From Pseudogymnoascus destructans (taxonomy: Eukaryota; Ascomycota; Leotiomycetes; Thelebolales; Thelebolaceae): 64,000 bases of DNA. The stretch's first letter is position 1. Each line of letters starts with the position of its first letter. Below the pieces are notes generated by a model, which was not told where the DNA came from, did not search any database, and saw only the letters and a program-made list of their open reading frames with translations. The stretch spans positions 660,501 to 724,500 of the forward strand of contig NW_020167525.1 in assembly GCF_001641265.1 (NCBI RefSeq). The letters run 5' to 3'. The position numbers and the translations under genes were made by a program. Shown piece by piece: positions 44,884 through 54,725 of the stretch.

Positions 44884-46958
44884 ATGGCTACAAGTACGTT
44901 ACTATTCTACGATTATGTATATACCCTTGGCTGAATTTTATAGATCGCAAGACTGCGCGCCAGCAGCGTCTTCGGGGCGCGCAGACCCGAGAACCCCAGG
45001 ATATCAACTTCGCTTTCACACTGCCTCCTGCCCCACCGGCACCACGAACAACAAGAAGCGCAGTGACGCCAAGCTCGTCGCGAGCTGCGAGGGTAATTCC
45101 GACTAGAGGCCGGGGACCATCTTCATCGAAACGATCTGGAAGTACGCGGAAGAGGGTCGAACAGAAAACACCAAGTGACAATTGGGCAGAGAAGCGACAG
45201 CGGATGGAAGTGACAGGTGGAGATGAAACGTCGGCGAGACGACCACCACAGGATACCAAGACTCCAGAGCGTGAAATAGAAGATGAGCTCTCATCCATCA
45301 ACCCAGTCGCACTCCGTGTTGATGAAGAGGTGACGGAGAGCCCGAGAAATGCGCCTGGAAGTGGCCGGCGACAACATCTTTCTTCTGATCCAGCCGAGCG
45401 AGGGACTCCGACCAAATTAAAGACGCCACGAGATGCGACACGGAGAACGAGGAAGTCGATGCGGAAAGTGCCATCTCCAGAGCTGGACGCGGTCGATGAG
45501 ATTGATGAGCTCTCCCCCGACCAGCCAAGGACTCGACCTAGAGAGCAAGAGGTCGATGAACTGTCTCCCGAACAACCAAGGACTCAACGTGGGAAGCGAG
45601 AGATTGCGGAGGAAATACCTGGTGCGGATTTATTGAGGCAACAATCTCGACGCCGACGAAGTGTCTTTGAAGAACCGGATACAATCGACGCTGCAAAGAT
45701 CCCGAACGACAATACATCAAAGAAACGCCGCCGTCGAAGTGCTCGTGAGAAGCCGGACGAACCCGAAGAAGCTAGAGGTATTCCCGGTGCCGATGCAACA
45801 AAGAAACGCCGCCGTGGAGGTGGTCTTGAAGAACCGGAAGGTGAAGAAATATCCACTACGGATACGGCGAAGAAACGCCGCCGTCCAAGTGCTCCCGAGG
45901 AACCTGATACAGTAGAAGCCGAAGAAATCCCCGACACGGATGCGGCGAAGCAGAAATCTCGACGTCGCCGGCGCAGCGCTTTGGAAGAGGAACCGGAAGA
46001 GCGAACATCGAAACGTCGAGAGGTGGCTGAAGAAATCCCCGATGTGGACGAGCAAGAAGAAGCCGTAGAGATCCCCATCGCCGATGCAGCAAAGAAGCTC
46101 GTATCCCAACGCCGCCGACGCAGTGGTCTTGAAGAGGCAGAACCAACCCGCAGCAAACATCGGGCGTCTGGGCCACCAACCAAAGCATCGCCAGCCAAAC
46201 AACGCGCCCCGAAAACACGCAAGCCTACGGGCGCAAAGAGAAGAGGGGCCGTCCCTGTCACCGCATACCGGATGACATGCCATGATTCAGACTCGGGTGA
46301 CGACATCCTCAACCGCGCCATTCCCTTCGCATCTCGCAGCGGCGTCAATGCTGTCGACGTGCTCGCGCAGGCGTGTGACGAATTCTCTGGGAGCGCTGTG
46401 GATGCACTAGGGCGAGGATTGGAGGGAGCAGGTTCGTCTGCGGAGAGACGCGAGTATCGAACCAAGCTGCTCGCGGTCGAGGCATTTGCGGCGGAGTCGC
46501 GGTGGAAGCTGATGGAGCTGACTATCTCCCTCGATGCAGAGTATGCGATGAGGAAGCGCGTTCGGGCGGTCGTGAAGGAGAAGGGGGAGCTGCGGGCGAA
46601 GTTGATGCAGTTGAGGGCTGAGCGGGAGCAGATTGCGCTTAAGATGGATGCGGCAAGGATTCGGCATGAGGAGGAGGGGAAGGATAACGAGGTATGTTAT
46701 TTTCTAGCGTTACAGTTCGTTGCTAATTTCCAGACTTTGACATCACTGTCGACAACACTCCACGACGTCGCCCTCGCCGCATCTCTTGGTCGGGACACTA
46801 CATCGGGCGGTTCTCTCGCCAAGCCATCGCTTCCTGTGGTCATCGATAAGGTTGCCGCGATGGCGAGTAGTAAGAGTCGGGGGGGGGGATTGTTGAGACG
46901 GTTGAAGGAGTTTAACGGGTTTCTCGAGCGCGTTGCAGACGCTGTCGAGGGGAGGTGA
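44884..46958 (+). CDS. probable inner-kinetochore subunit, CENP-U/Mis17/Ame1-like
   Basis: Predicted constitutive centromere protein linking centromeric nucleosomes to the outer kinetochore. Three exons: a 10-nt first exon 44884-44893 (MAT + 1 nt), then 44944-46691 and 46734-46958; introns of 50 nt (GTACGT) and 42 nt (GTATGT) keep frame. The product is 660 residues. The spliced N-terminus reads MATNRKTARQQRLRGAQTRE; its RLRG core resembles the yeast Ame1 segment that contacts the Mis12/MIND complex. The middle (about residues 240-410) is a repeated KKRRR/EEP module. The C-terminal domain (SGVNAVDVLAQACDEFSG ... SAERREYRTKLLAVEAFA ... then coiled coil RAKLMQLRAEREQIALKMDA) matches fungal proteins often labelled AT-hook or Ame1-like. 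Naming is inference from these blocks. Confidence 0.6.
45600..46150 (+). repeat. internal coding repeat in the CENP-U-like gene
   Basis: About six degenerate copies of a 25-35-residue unit, roughly EEIP.ADAAKKRRRRSALEEPE. Copies start at IPGADLLRQQ, IPNDNTSKKR, IPGADATKKR, ISTTDTAKKR, IPDTDAAKQK and IPIADAAKKL. At DNA level, AAGAAACGCCGCCGT recurs with variations. Confidence 0.85.
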
Positions 46959-47019
46959 TTGTATTGTTTAGACGGCGTGTAGCTATAGTAACGATGACAT
47001 GAATACAAATGAGATAAGC
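46959..47019. other. 3' flank of the kinetochore gene
   Basis: Short spacer before the hexamer satellite; no features. Confidence 0.4.
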
Positions 47020-47490
47020 CCATTCCCATTCCCATCGCCATCCCTATCCCTATCCCCTTTTCCTATTACTATTGCCATCCCCGTTGCCATTCCCATCCCA
47101 TCGTCCATTCCTATCCCATCGTCCATTCCCATCCCATCGCCCATTCCCATCCCTACCACCCATTCCCATCCCTGCCGCCTATTCTCATCGCCATCGCCTA
47201 TGCCCATCGCCGTCACACATTCCCATTCCTATCCCCATCTCCGTTGTCGTTATCCATCCCCGTCTCCGTCGCCATCCCCGTTGCCGTCACTCATTCCCCC
47301 CCCTCTTACCGTCGCCCCATCCCCATTACCAATCTACGTTGCTACCTATCCCTATCGCCCATCCGCGTTACTACCTATCTCCATCCCTATTGTCCTATTG
47401 TCTATCCCCGTCGCCCATCCGTGTCACTACTTATCCCTATTACCTATCCCCTAAGCCCATCCCTATTACCTATCCCCTTTACTATATACG
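47020..47490 (+). repeat. degenerate hexanucleotide satellite (CCCATY)n
   Basis: About 470 bp, almost purely C/T/A on this strand, built from variants of CCCATT, CCCATC, CCTATC and CCATCG. It separates the kinetochore gene from a retroelement fragment. Open frames across it on both strands are artefacts of the repeat. Confidence 0.9.
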
Positions 47491-47784
47491 AGTATTGTTG
47501 TCACGAGTAGCCTCACGTGCATGACCTGTCACGTGCGCTATCATGCCAAGGCGGAGGGTCTTCCCTCCGAACCCCGCACGAGAACATATATAGTAGGAAC
47601 GCGGCCCTTAATCGGAATGGCAGAGTTCAGTCTTCGTATCAATAGAGAGCTTGACCACGTAACTATCTACAACGTGACTTCCCACTGCCCTGTTCAGCCA
47701 AGGCTCTCTTACATTCTGAACGCTCCACCATTCCTACGATTGGGAAGAACAGCCCAGAGGGGGAAGTCAAGTAAGCGGAAAACC
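47491..47784. other. upstream flank of the gag fragment, possible retroelement leader
   Basis: Contains TCACGTGC twice (near 47512 and 47530) and ACATATATAGTAG, a TATA-like site, about 190 bp before the gag ATG. It could be part of an LTR or leader, but no second LTR copy was found to prove it. Confidence 0.35.
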
Positions 47785-48690
47785 ATGCCGCCACGTCAGA
47801 CCCGTAGGGAAGCAGCTGAGAGCCTTGAGCGTGAGCATAGCAGAGTGGCTGTGCTTGAGAACGCACCTGAGGAGTCAGGGGCATCAAGCCCCTTATCCCA
47901 GGCTCACAGCTCCCCTGGAGCAGAAGCCCAGCTTGCTACGGCCCTCGCCCTCGAAGCTGAGTTACAGCGAGAACTTAAGCTGAGAGAGGCGGGCGAGCGA
48001 ATCCGTCGACTACAGGAATGCCTAGAGTGCGTAGGACAAGAGGAGGCTTCTGCCCACACTCTTAGGTCGGACGAGCGAAGCGTTACGACTACTGTAAGCT
48101 CTACTTCGCATGCTGGGGTACCACGAAGCCTGAGGTCGAGGGCAATCCCTGAATACCGAGGAAGAACGTTGGCGAACATAACGAATTCATTACGAGCTGT
48201 GAGCTCGCCTTCCGCCTTGAACCACTAGCTAGGACAGATGAGTTCCGCTGCGACTTTGCAGCTACGTGGCTTGAGGGGGAACCCCGAGACGCTTGGCTCC
48301 GGCACGAAAAGGAGCCTAACTTTCAGAAGACCTGGAAGGAATTCAAGAGGTTCCTCCTTGATCTAGTCCAGGACCCAGTGAATAGGACCATATCAATGGT
48401 GATGAAGTACGAGGAGGCGCGACAACGAAGCAGCCAGTTGGCTCAAGCCTTCGCCACCTACCTTGAAACGTTAGAGGCGGAAATGCCTGCGTATAGCGAG
48501 GGGCACAGGGTGCAACACCTTCTTATTGTAAGGACACAGGGCACCCAGCTCACAGTAATAGCATATGAGAGTGCGAGTCGGAGGCTAAACGGATGCTATC
48601 CTATAGGTCTACTACGAAGGATACAAAAAAGATGACGAGGAACCCCGTTGGGTCAATCCCCTTAAGTACCTGAAACGGGTCCGACTCGGC
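47785..48690 (+). pseudogene. LTR-retrotransposon gag fragment
   Basis: The ATG at 47785 (MPPRQTRREAAESLEREHSR) opens a coiled-coil-like region (ATALALEAELQRELKLREAG). The frame breaks near 48195. Reading the next frame gives CELAFRLEPLARTDEF, then FAATWLEGEPRDAWLRHEKE, TWKEFKRFLLDLVQDPVNRT and AFATYLETLEAEMPAYSEGH, the pattern of a Retrotrans_gag domain of Ty3/gypsy-type elements. A further break occurs after HRVQHLL. No protease, reverse transcriptase or integrase follows, so this is a 5' fragment of a dead element. Confidence 0.75.
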
Positions 48691-48985
48691 TAACCTGCCC
48701 TAACTCTCCCCACGTGACCGTAACCTGCCCGACTCCGATGCTTTCCATCACTGAGGGCTTTGGCATCCTTACACTACCCCCCCTCTTAAGAGAGTGTTTT
48801 GTCCGTGAAACACGCTGTGAGAATTATTTCCGCAACATCTCCGAATGGTATCCGTGAGAAGAGCGTTCTATTCTGTTTGTAATGGCATCTGTAACAACCC
48901 TGTTTATGTGCCGTGTCGGGAAGGTGCATTGTATGTCATGCTAGAGCTGTGCCGTATCGACTCCGTTTATTGTGCGGAACCAGAG

Positions 48986-49145
48986 TTTACTTTGTTCGCT
49001 CTGGGGTACATTCGTGGTGGTCTGAGTGCACTCCGAATTGCATCCGCGAAACATTCGGGTTAGACTTTGCTTTGTTCGCTCGGGGGTGCATTCCTGGTGG
49101 TCCGAGTGGACTCTGAATCGCATCCGCGAAGCGTTCGGGTTAGAC
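48986..49145 (+). repeat. two 80-bp tandem copies
   Basis: Copies at 48986 and 49066, both opening TTTRCTTTGTTCGCT and ending GCGAARCRTTCGGGTTAGAC; about 85-90% alike by eye. Unclassified, inside the repeat region. Confidence 0.85.
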
Positions 49146-49771
49146 TGTCCTATGTATGAAAGGAGAAGTGTTCGCGCTAACCCGATTCGGAGTTCATTGT
49201 TGTAAGCCAGACTATGAGTGAGCAGCTGCGTCCGCTTCTTCTTTTGTCTCCAACAACAACGCCAGCGACCACCCTGTAATGGTGGGTGCACCAGATGTGA
49301 GAATCTAGCCACCCAAGGAAGGGATGAATTTACTAAGACAACACACTGTCTTAGAAAACAGAGCCAAAGGGTCGTAGCTTAGACTATTCCACAACGCAGC
49401 AATCAGGTGTGTGATGTAGTGAAGTGGTTCAGACAAGTTGCAACAAATGTTGAGTCTGGGAACTCAGGGGTAAGTCAGAGGTTAACACCTCACTGACTTT
49501 TCAGAAACAAGGAGTAACAAGATGAATGCTTGGAAGCTTGGAAAAGACGTGGAAGTATGTGATAGTTGATTTACTGTATTGTCTGCTTGCCCTTTCTTAA
49601 GGAAAGGGCAATCCTATTTATGCTAAAGGAATGTAGTTCTCTCATTTTCCAAGACTTTCCATGACTTATCAGGCTTGGTAACTGTAGTCGACGTAAGAGA
49701 ATCCCATAGAACCATCTCTTAGGTTCGTAGCCTATAGGAAGTAAAAGGAGGTCCAAGGTCAGAGTACCCCT

Positions 49772-49851
49772 ATAGACAAATTATGTCATAGACAAATTAT
49801 GTCATAGACAAATTATGTCATAGACAAATTATGTCATAGACAAATTATGTC
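49772..49851 (+). repeat. 16-bp minisatellite, five units
   Basis: Five perfect tandem copies of TAGACAAATTATGTCA. Copy B of the same repeat (near 51376) and the inverted copy (near 28986) each have a single unit, so this is a local expansion. Confidence 0.95.
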
Positions 49852-49935
49852 ATAACTTAACCAATCTTGTGGGTAACTAAAGAGCGATGATGTGCAATGA
49901 ATCATAGAGGTTCGTAGGAGCTGTTAGAGCTATCG

Positions 49936-50410
49936 TGTTACGACGGAACAAGAAGGCTGGCCAACTACAGGACAGGAAGGAGGGAGGTCGCATGAGACCG
50001 GCCCTGGTACCTGGAGGGGCAGCGGGGAATAGTAGTTCTGAAAGTATCACGTGACGGACTCGCAGGATGATGAGAAGAGTCCTAAGAGTCCAGGACTCCG
50101 AGGACTCGAGTGAGTTCCCAGGAGTCCACTAGGCACGTGATGGACTCGCAGGATGATGAGAAGAGTCCTAAGAGTCCAGGACTCCGAGGACTCAAGTGAG
50201 TTCCCAAGAGTCCACTAGGCACAACGCCACTATATAAGTAGATAGTATTTCCTTAGATAGGAGCTTCGTGCTCAACTCAATACAGTATTTGTTATATACT
50301 AGTAACGTGTTACTTGAAGCCTTTGTGTCTGATCCCCTGCCTCCTCTGATAAGTAAACCTTTACGCAAGAGAACCTCTGTGTCTTCTATCGTTTAGAAGT
50401 CAGCGTTACA
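49936..50410 (+). mobile_element. solo LTR with exact 5-bp target-site duplication
   Basis: 475 bp starting TGTTACGACGG and ending CAGCGTTACA, flanked on both sides by TATCG (49931-49935 and 50411-50415). The empty site is visible nearby: AGAGCTATCGTTCATGCTCC occurs uninterrupted at 50510-50529 and, with one change, near 51468-51487. The 3' half has a TATA-like ACTATATAAGTAG and CTCAACTCAATACAG, a likely transcription start region, and matches the LTR remnant at 29263-29654. Inside, a 95-100-bp block (CACGTGA..GGACTCGCAGGATGAT) is tandemly doubled from about 50049 to 50220. Confidence 0.93.
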
Positions 50411-50674
50411 TATCGTTCATGCTCCTAGGCCTCTAGTTGGTAGAGATATGTCATGTGGTAGTATGAGTGATGTCATGTAATGAATCATAGAGGTTCGTAG
50501 GAGCTGTTAGAGCTATCGTTCATGCTCCTAGGCCTCTAGTTGGTAGAGATATGTCATGTGGTAGTATGAGTGATGTCATGTAATGAATCATAGAGGGTTG
50601 TAGAGATATGCTATGTGGTAATATCGGCCCAGTAACTAAGGAGCGATGACGTGTAATGAATCATAGATGGTTGT

Positions 50675-50816
50675 AGCAATCGTTGAGTAGTATTGCTCTT
50701 GTTGTTGGTGTGATAAGCCAAAATATGTATAGTGACTTGTAGATTTGAGGAGGAGATTTCTAAGTTTGCTCTTGAGTTTGATAGCAAACTGAGTGCAACG
50801 AATGTCAGTATGACAT
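50675..50816 (+). repeat. 142-bp repeat R2, copy 1
   Basis: GCAATCGTTGAGTAGTATTG through GTGCAACGAATGTCAGTATG, about 95% identical by eye to 51632-51774. In one frame it reads FEEEISKFALEFDSKLSATN, perhaps a transposase scrap. Confidence 0.85.
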
Positions 50817-50842
50817 ACCCAACATTTACTAGATGGTGTAAT

Positions 50843-51540
50843 GGTGGGTGCACCAGATATGAGAATCTAGCCACCCAAGGAAGGGATGAATTTACTAAGA
50901 CAACACACTGTCTTAGGAAACAGAGCCAAAGGGTTGTAGCTTAGACTATTCCACAACGCAGCAATCAGGTGTATGATGTGGTGAAGTGGTTTAGACAAGT
51001 TGCAACAAATGTTGAGTTTGAGAACTCAGGGGTAAGTCAGAGGTTAGCACCTCACTGACTTTTCAAAAACAGAGAATAACAAGATCAATGCTTGGAAGCT
51101 TGTAAAAGACGTGGAAGTATGTGATAGTCGATTTACTGTATTGCCTGCTTGCCCTTTCTTAAGGAAAGGGCAATCCTATTTATGCCAAAGGAGTGTAGTT
51201 CTCTCATTTTCCATGACTTTCCATGACTAACCAGGCTTGGTAAATGTATTAGAAATCAAGTGCGACCCACAACTAGCTTGCTAATCATGTAGTGAACGTA
51301 AGAGAATCCCATAGAACCATCTCTTGGGTTCCTAGCCTATAGGAAGTGAAAAGGAGGTCCAAGGTCAGAGTACCTATAGACAAATTATGTCATAACTTAA
51401 CCAATCTTGTGGGTAACTAAGGAGCGATGACGTGTAATGAATCATAGAGGGTTGTAGAAGCTTCTAGAGCTATCGTTCATGTTCCTAGGCCTCTAGTTGG
51501 TAGAGATATGCCATGTGGTAGTATTGGCCCACCCCCTTAA
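50843..51540 (+). repeat. dispersed repeat R1, copy B
   Basis: Second, uninterrupted copy of the 49277 repeat in the same orientation, with the single 16-bp unit and a single TTCCTAGGCCTCTAGTTGGT unit. Distance between corresponding points of copies A and B is about 1.57 kb, of which 475 bp is the inserted LTR. Confidence 0.85.
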
Positions 51541-52532
51541 GGAAGAGATTTTCTTAATAACTTATTCAATGAGTGTCCAAATGATATGCCGTGATGTATG
51601 TAGCATAAACAGATGTAGTAGAAGAGTTTGCAGCAATCGTTGAGTAGTATTGCTTCTGTTGTTGGTGTGATAAGCCAAGATATGTATGGTGACTTGTAGG
51701 TTTGAGGAGGAGATTTCTAAGTTTGCTCTTGAGTTTGATAGCAAACTGAGTGCAACGAATGTCAGTATGACAGATGGCTGGGTGTCAAAGTAGCATACAA
51801 TTTTTTTTTTTTTACATATATTCCTCAGATTTCTGTGAACCTCCACATAAGGATATCCTTGCTATAAGGATGCCACGCCCGGTCCCGAGGGGCATCCTTA
51901 CTGGTACTATTACGAAATTAACGCGAGACTAACACGAGATTAACATGCGAACGTCGTGTCGCGTCACCGTCACCCTCGCTTCACCCCTTAAGGCGGCAAG
52001 GGGCTCAGATTCCACGCTATGGCTATTGGCACGATTGCGACTATCGTCCAGGTGTTCGAAAGGCCGTATCCTAGTGTCTGCCATCACGACCGCAACTTCG
52101 TGGAAACGCGAAACAGTTGGTCGATTATATCTTCCTCGGGCCTCTCAAAAGGCCGCATCCTGTGTATTCGATTACGACAGCGGCTTCCTGCGAAACGGGG
52201 GATGGTTGGTCAATTTCCCAAACCTGCCTCAGGCGTTGCACTGTCTCAAAGGAAGGCCTCGTGATAATTTTCGTACTGCTCCATTTTTATAATGAGTAGC
52301 CCCTTTAATTCTTCCCGAATAGCTCGTCGTCGCAACCCATTCAAATCCCGCTCATGAGTGGAAATTTCCTTACAAGGTCCTCATCGTCGCCTACAGTTAT
52401 CTCTTGAGGAGTTGGATTCGAATCTTGCATTTCCACTGTGTTCGCCTTTCGTTCTCTCTTCTTCAATCAAGACGATCCATTAAGTTACGCCGAGGTTCGG
52501 CAGAACAAATGTTTGGCTATCGATCCCAGGTG
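51541..52532. other. repeat-region tail and upstream flank of the carrier gene
   Basis: Contains R2 copy 2 (51632-51774), a T12 run near 51801, and a degenerate ~88-bp tandem pair (AAAGGCCGTATCCT near 52060, AAAGGCCGCATCCT near 52148). The last ~200 bp may hold the carrier gene's promoter. No gene recognised. Confidence 0.5.
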
Positions 52533-53671
52533 ATGAACGAAAATGACAAGCCACTAGTTGTCCACTTTTTCGAATCTACGCGTGCAAAAGTCATGGGCAA
52601 CCTTGGTCGCTGGGGGGTACAAGAATTCAACCTATTCAATTGCATCTAGACTAACTTAACTGTAGAGCTGGTGGAATCGCCGCTGCTATTTTCACTGCAC
52701 CTCTCGACGTCTTAAAAACGCGACTACAGTCTGATTACTACAAGACACAATTAGCTCAATCACGCGCTGCGTGTGGCTCGCCGTCACCCGATTCTCTTCC
52801 CATCCTTCGCTCTTCGACACTTCATCTTCGCGAAACTCTCAACATTCTTTTCTCCATTCGCCGCTATGAAGGCTGGCCTGGCTTATTCAAAGGCCTCGGC
52901 CCAAATCTTGTTGGAGTCGTACCCGCCAGTGCTGTCAAGTTTTATACATATGGAAGTTCTAAGCAAATGTTATCCCGCTTAAATGGAGATCGTGAGGCAG
53001 TATGGATTCACATGGTAGCCGCGGCTTGTTCAGGCATAGCCACGAGCACAATCACAAATCCCATCTGGCTGGTTAAGACTCGATTGCAACTGGATAAGTT
53101 GGCTGCGGAAGGTGCAGGTTGTGTCCCTCATCAGAGGTATAGAAATAGTATCGATTGCGTCATGCAGATTATGCGACATGAAGGGGTCAAAGGCTTTTAT
53201 CGGGGACTGACCGCAAGCTATTTAGGAGTTGCAGAAAGCACTCTTCATTGGGTGCTCTATGAACAGGCTAAAATTCTTATTAGACTTCGTGAGGAGCGGC
53301 TCGTCATGAAAGGAGAAACTTCTGACTGTGACGGCTTAGTGAAATGGGTCTACCAGGCAAGCGCTGCAGGAGGAACAAAGCTCTTTGCCGCCATAGCTGC
53401 TTATCCTCATGAGGTATGATCCCTCTTGAGCTTATGCTTATCATTTTTAATTCAAGAATAGGTTGTGAGAACGAGGCTACGAGCAGCGCCAACACATAAC
53501 GGACTTCAGAAGTATACTGGTCTATACCAATGCTTCTGCCTCGTGTGGAAGGAAGAAGGGCTTGCAGCTCTGTATGGTGGGCTAACAGCACACGTACTAC
53601 GCGTAGTCCCAGCAACGGCAATAGTTTTCGGCGTGTACGAGATTACAATTGGACTTATAAATGGCACGTAG
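52533..53671 (+). CDS. RIM2: mitochondrial carrier, Rim2-like pyrimidine nucleotide carrier
   Basis: SLC25 inner-membrane carrier resembling yeast Rim2, which exchanges pyrimidine nucleotides. Confident exons are about 52666-53413 and 53462-53671; intron 53414-53461 (GTATGA..ATAG) joins YPHE to VVRTRLRAAP. Signatures: TAPLDVLKTRLQ, TNPIWLVKTRLQLD (the Rim2-type variant) and AYPHEVVRTRLR. The first exon, from the ATG at 52533 (MNENDKPLVVHFF), is uncertain. The family continues HF.AGG, but joining to AGGIAAAIFTAPL needs a poor donor (GTGCAA at 52582 or GTCGCT at 52606) and an acceptor after TGTAGAG. Either adds residues or changes one, so the N-terminus may be damaged or misread. It lies next to the repeat-rich block. 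Confidence 0.8.
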
Positions 53672-54725
53672 GCTCACGGGAAGGGTCAATCAAATATTAA
53701 TGTAAGATATAATGAGTTTGTATCAAATAGATCTGCAACGCATACGGCCTCTGCATTTACACAAACGATGTGGGAAAAACCTAGAAGGCAAAAACCACAC
53801 CAAGGCCCACCGTCTCCCCCCTATCCACTCAAAGCACAGACAACTAAGCTTGCCTCATTCCTCCCGATAACTATGGTATTGATACATCAGTTGTGAAGCC
53901 TCGGTGAGCAAGGAAGTGTGGAATACCTGTGATTCACTTGGTTTTTCCTGATCCTTAGCAGTTTCCGCATGCCGTTATGGTTTGTCCCGTCATTCCACAA
54001 GAATTACATCCTGGTCCAAAGCAACTTCCGCATGTATCTGGCACATTGGTGTTTAAAGGGAACGGAGCAAGATGGGATTTAGGAGGGGGCTATCAGTGGG
54101 CTTTATAGAATTTGGGGAGCCCGCGTCTTCGGGTGGGTAACAGTCATTGTGCTGTTGGATGGTTCGACAATCAAGTTGGTTTCCAGGAACATGGTCATTC
54201 TCAACATACTAATGCGGTTATCATCCCTTCGACGAGCAATGTACGTTAATTCTAATTGTATCAACTAAAAATCAAAATTATTGTATCCCACCGCTCTTAA
54301 ATCTAGCCAGGGTATCCTTTATTCCTGGCAAGCTCATGGCTTCCACGAAACCTCGGAATGCGGAGCTTTTCGCCAAGACGGATGAGGATAACCCTAAATA
54401 ACAATCTTCAATCAACCGGTCTTTGATGTCCTTAATTTTAAATTCTATAGCCGTTCCCATATTTTTTTGGACGGTACATTTATTATCACTTGTTGCTCCC
54501 TCCCAGTGGTCGTCTGAAAGTTCCAAGCTCGGCCAAGGAACAAAGTACTGCCGGCCCGAGCTTGAAATCGGAGATGGACGACAGAACATGTGGATTTTGA
54601 CCGGAGCCAACAACAAATTGCTCACGCCCACTATACCACTACCAATTGGAACCTCCCAGCGACCCCGCGGCTCCTGCATCTAACAATGCAGTGGGGGCAC
54701 ATGCAGCGTTCGCCCTCGTCATAAC
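53672..54725. other. intergenic region
   Basis: About 1.05 kb. A minus-strand open frame of 133 codons (54278-54679) has no recognisable domain and overlaps the likely promoter of the downstream gene; I do not call it. Nothing else recognised. Confidence 0.45.

Larger units (their letters stand above)
49277..50690 (+). repeat. dispersed repeat R1, copy A (interrupted by a solo LTR)
   Basis: Starts GTGGGTGCACCAGATGTGAG. It is nearly identical to 50843-51540 through the run AGACAACACACTGTCTTAG, AAGTTGCAACAAATGTTGAG, GCTTGCCCTTTCTTAAGGAA and TCATAACTTAACCAATCTTG. The copy is split at 49936-50410 by the LTR. After it, a 103-bp unit (TATCGTTCATGCTCCTAGGC...) is present twice, from 50412 and 50515. 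Part of the repeat is present inverted at 28741-29215. A BED-finger-like translation is possible, but the family is not established. Confidence 0.8.

Noticed and set aside
47521..47784. N-terminal extension of the gag frame before 47785
   Set aside because: The sequence holds a TATA-like site and promoter-like features and gives no gag similarity.
49772..49851. CRISPR-like array
   Set aside because: The units are directly adjacent with no spacers, and the host is a fungus; it is a minisatellite.
49277..51846. hAT transposase assignment for the R1/R2 repeats
   Set aside because: A BED-finger-like translation (CNGGCTRYENLATQGR) and a DGW motif can be picked out, but in the wrong order and without a continuous frame; left unclassified.
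54278..54679. Minus-strand open frame of 133 codons upstream of the PPR gene
   Set aside because: No domain, no homologous motif, and it overlaps the likely promoter; consistent with a chance frame.
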